From Aquisalimonas sp. (GTDB lineage: Bacteria; Pseudomonadota; Gammaproteobacteria; Nitrococcales; Aquisalimonadaceae), in assembly GCA_007133445.1 (NCBI GenBank), contig SLMR01000370.1:1-5218 (forward strand): DNA of 5,218 nucleotides. The letters are read 5' to 3'. Of the stretch, positions 4,921 through 5,218 are shown piece by piece. The notes below the pieces were generated by a model. The model was not told the origin of the DNA and did no database searches. It worked only from the letters and a program-made list of their open reading frames with translations. Position numbers and translations under genes: made by a program. Positions within the stretch are counted from its first letter, which is position 1; each line of letters starts with the position of its first letter.

Positions 4921-5218
4921 CCCGTTCTCGGTTGCAACACCACGACGGTCAGTGCACTCGGGAGTCCCGCCTTCGTGGTCGTGAATTTGGCCTGTGGCTC
5001 AGGCTTGCTGCCGGTTTCGCTGAGGAAGCGGTCAAGCGAATCGAGTTCCATCCGCTCCTGCTCGGTCTTGTAAAGCATCGGGATGATAACGCTCGGGTCG
5101 ATCCGGGTCATCAGGTCGGCAGCCTGCTCCGCCGTGAGCGTTGGGCCGTCGCCCACAGGCATGAGGAGTACGTCGACATCTTCCAGCTCCTCGGGCAAGG
5201 AGGGTTTTTCGCCGGGGG
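4917..5218 (-). CDS. MBL-fold metallo-hydrolase, C-terminal part, cut by window edge
   Basis: The frame is open to the right edge of the window, so the true start lies outside; the TTG at 5198 is not a credible start. About 99 residues are visible, reading GEKPSLPEELEDVDVLLMPV and then G-GPTLTAEQAADL, DPSVIIPMLYKT and the tail LPSALTVVVLQPR. This matches the end of the Zn-dependent hydrolase group (Lactamase_B_3 type, about 210 aa), in which DVLL-PVGGG and a PMHY motif are typical. The PMHY histidine, a likely metal ligand in the family, is leucine here (codon at 5075-5073). The substrate is unknown. The gene overlaps the UspA start by ATGA, so the two are probably co-transcribed. Confidence 0.82.
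   Translation of the reverse strand, partial: PGEKPSLPEELEDVDVLLMPVGDGPTLTAEQAADLMTRIDPSVIIPMLYKTEQERMELDSLDRFLSETGSKPEPQAKFTTTKAGLPSALTVVVLQPRTG

Noticed and set aside
4642..5073. A 143-codon plus-strand frame opposite UspA and the MBL gene
   Set aside because: Both minus-strand genes are recognised by family motifs; this frame is their shadow.
5196..5198. TTG as the start of the MBL-fold protein
   Set aside because: Family-like sequence (GEKPS) continues upstream to the window edge, and the N-terminal HxHxDH half of the enzyme must lie outside, so this is an internal codon.

Overview
This looks like chromosomal DNA from a GC-rich proteobacterium, probably a gammaproteobacterium. That is inferred from the gene families (GcvA-type LysR, YbfB/YjiJ-like MFS, stand-alone lipoamide-dehydrogenase-like flavoprotein, UspA) and from base composition; no rRNA or marker gene is present to confirm it.

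Layout. (1) Positions 1-1287, minus strand: an apparent tetR-led operon. A promoter and palindromic operator lie at about 1243-1287. They are followed by a TetR/AcrR repressor (1223-657), a 60-aa single-pass membrane protein (660-478), a shortened homocysteine S-methyltransferase (481-155) and the first 37 codons of an MFS transporter (112 to the edge). The first three genes are joined by ATGA stop/start overlaps. The methyltransferase piece lacks its N-terminus and the middle of its barrel, yet keeps the GGCC zinc motif and a strong ribosome binding site. (2) 1383-2312, minus strand: a GcvA-type LysR regulator. (3) 2313-3112: an 800-base intergenic stretch, AT-rich in its last third, with a TTAGT-CAT-ACTAA (T-N11-A) dyad, two more inverted repeats and two possible small ORFs. 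One of these (3009-3116) overlaps the next gene by ATGA and has its own GGAG. (4) 3113-4534, plus strand: a 473-aa class-I pyridine nucleotide-disulfide oxidoreductase of the dihydrolipoyl dehydrogenase family with all catalytic motifs. (5) 4535-4650: a convergent intergenic region with a long hairpin. (6) 4651-5218, minus strand: a UspA protein lacking its N-terminal third, joined by ATGA to the C-terminal part of an MBL-fold hydrolase that runs off the window.

How the parts may work together: TetR probably represses its own operon and the MFS exporter. The LysR protein probably regulates the divergent flavoprotein gene through the long leader. The lysR-flavoprotein block is lower in GC (about 53-60% in sampled lines, about 41% in 2881-3110) than both flanks (about 65-75%), so it may be a separately acquired module. 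I see no CRISPR array, tRNA, rRNA or insertion sequence. The most unusual items are the internally deleted but translationally well-equipped methyltransferase, the truncated UspA, the possible leader peptide of the flavoprotein gene, and a His-to-Leu change at a likely metal-ligand position in the MBL protein.
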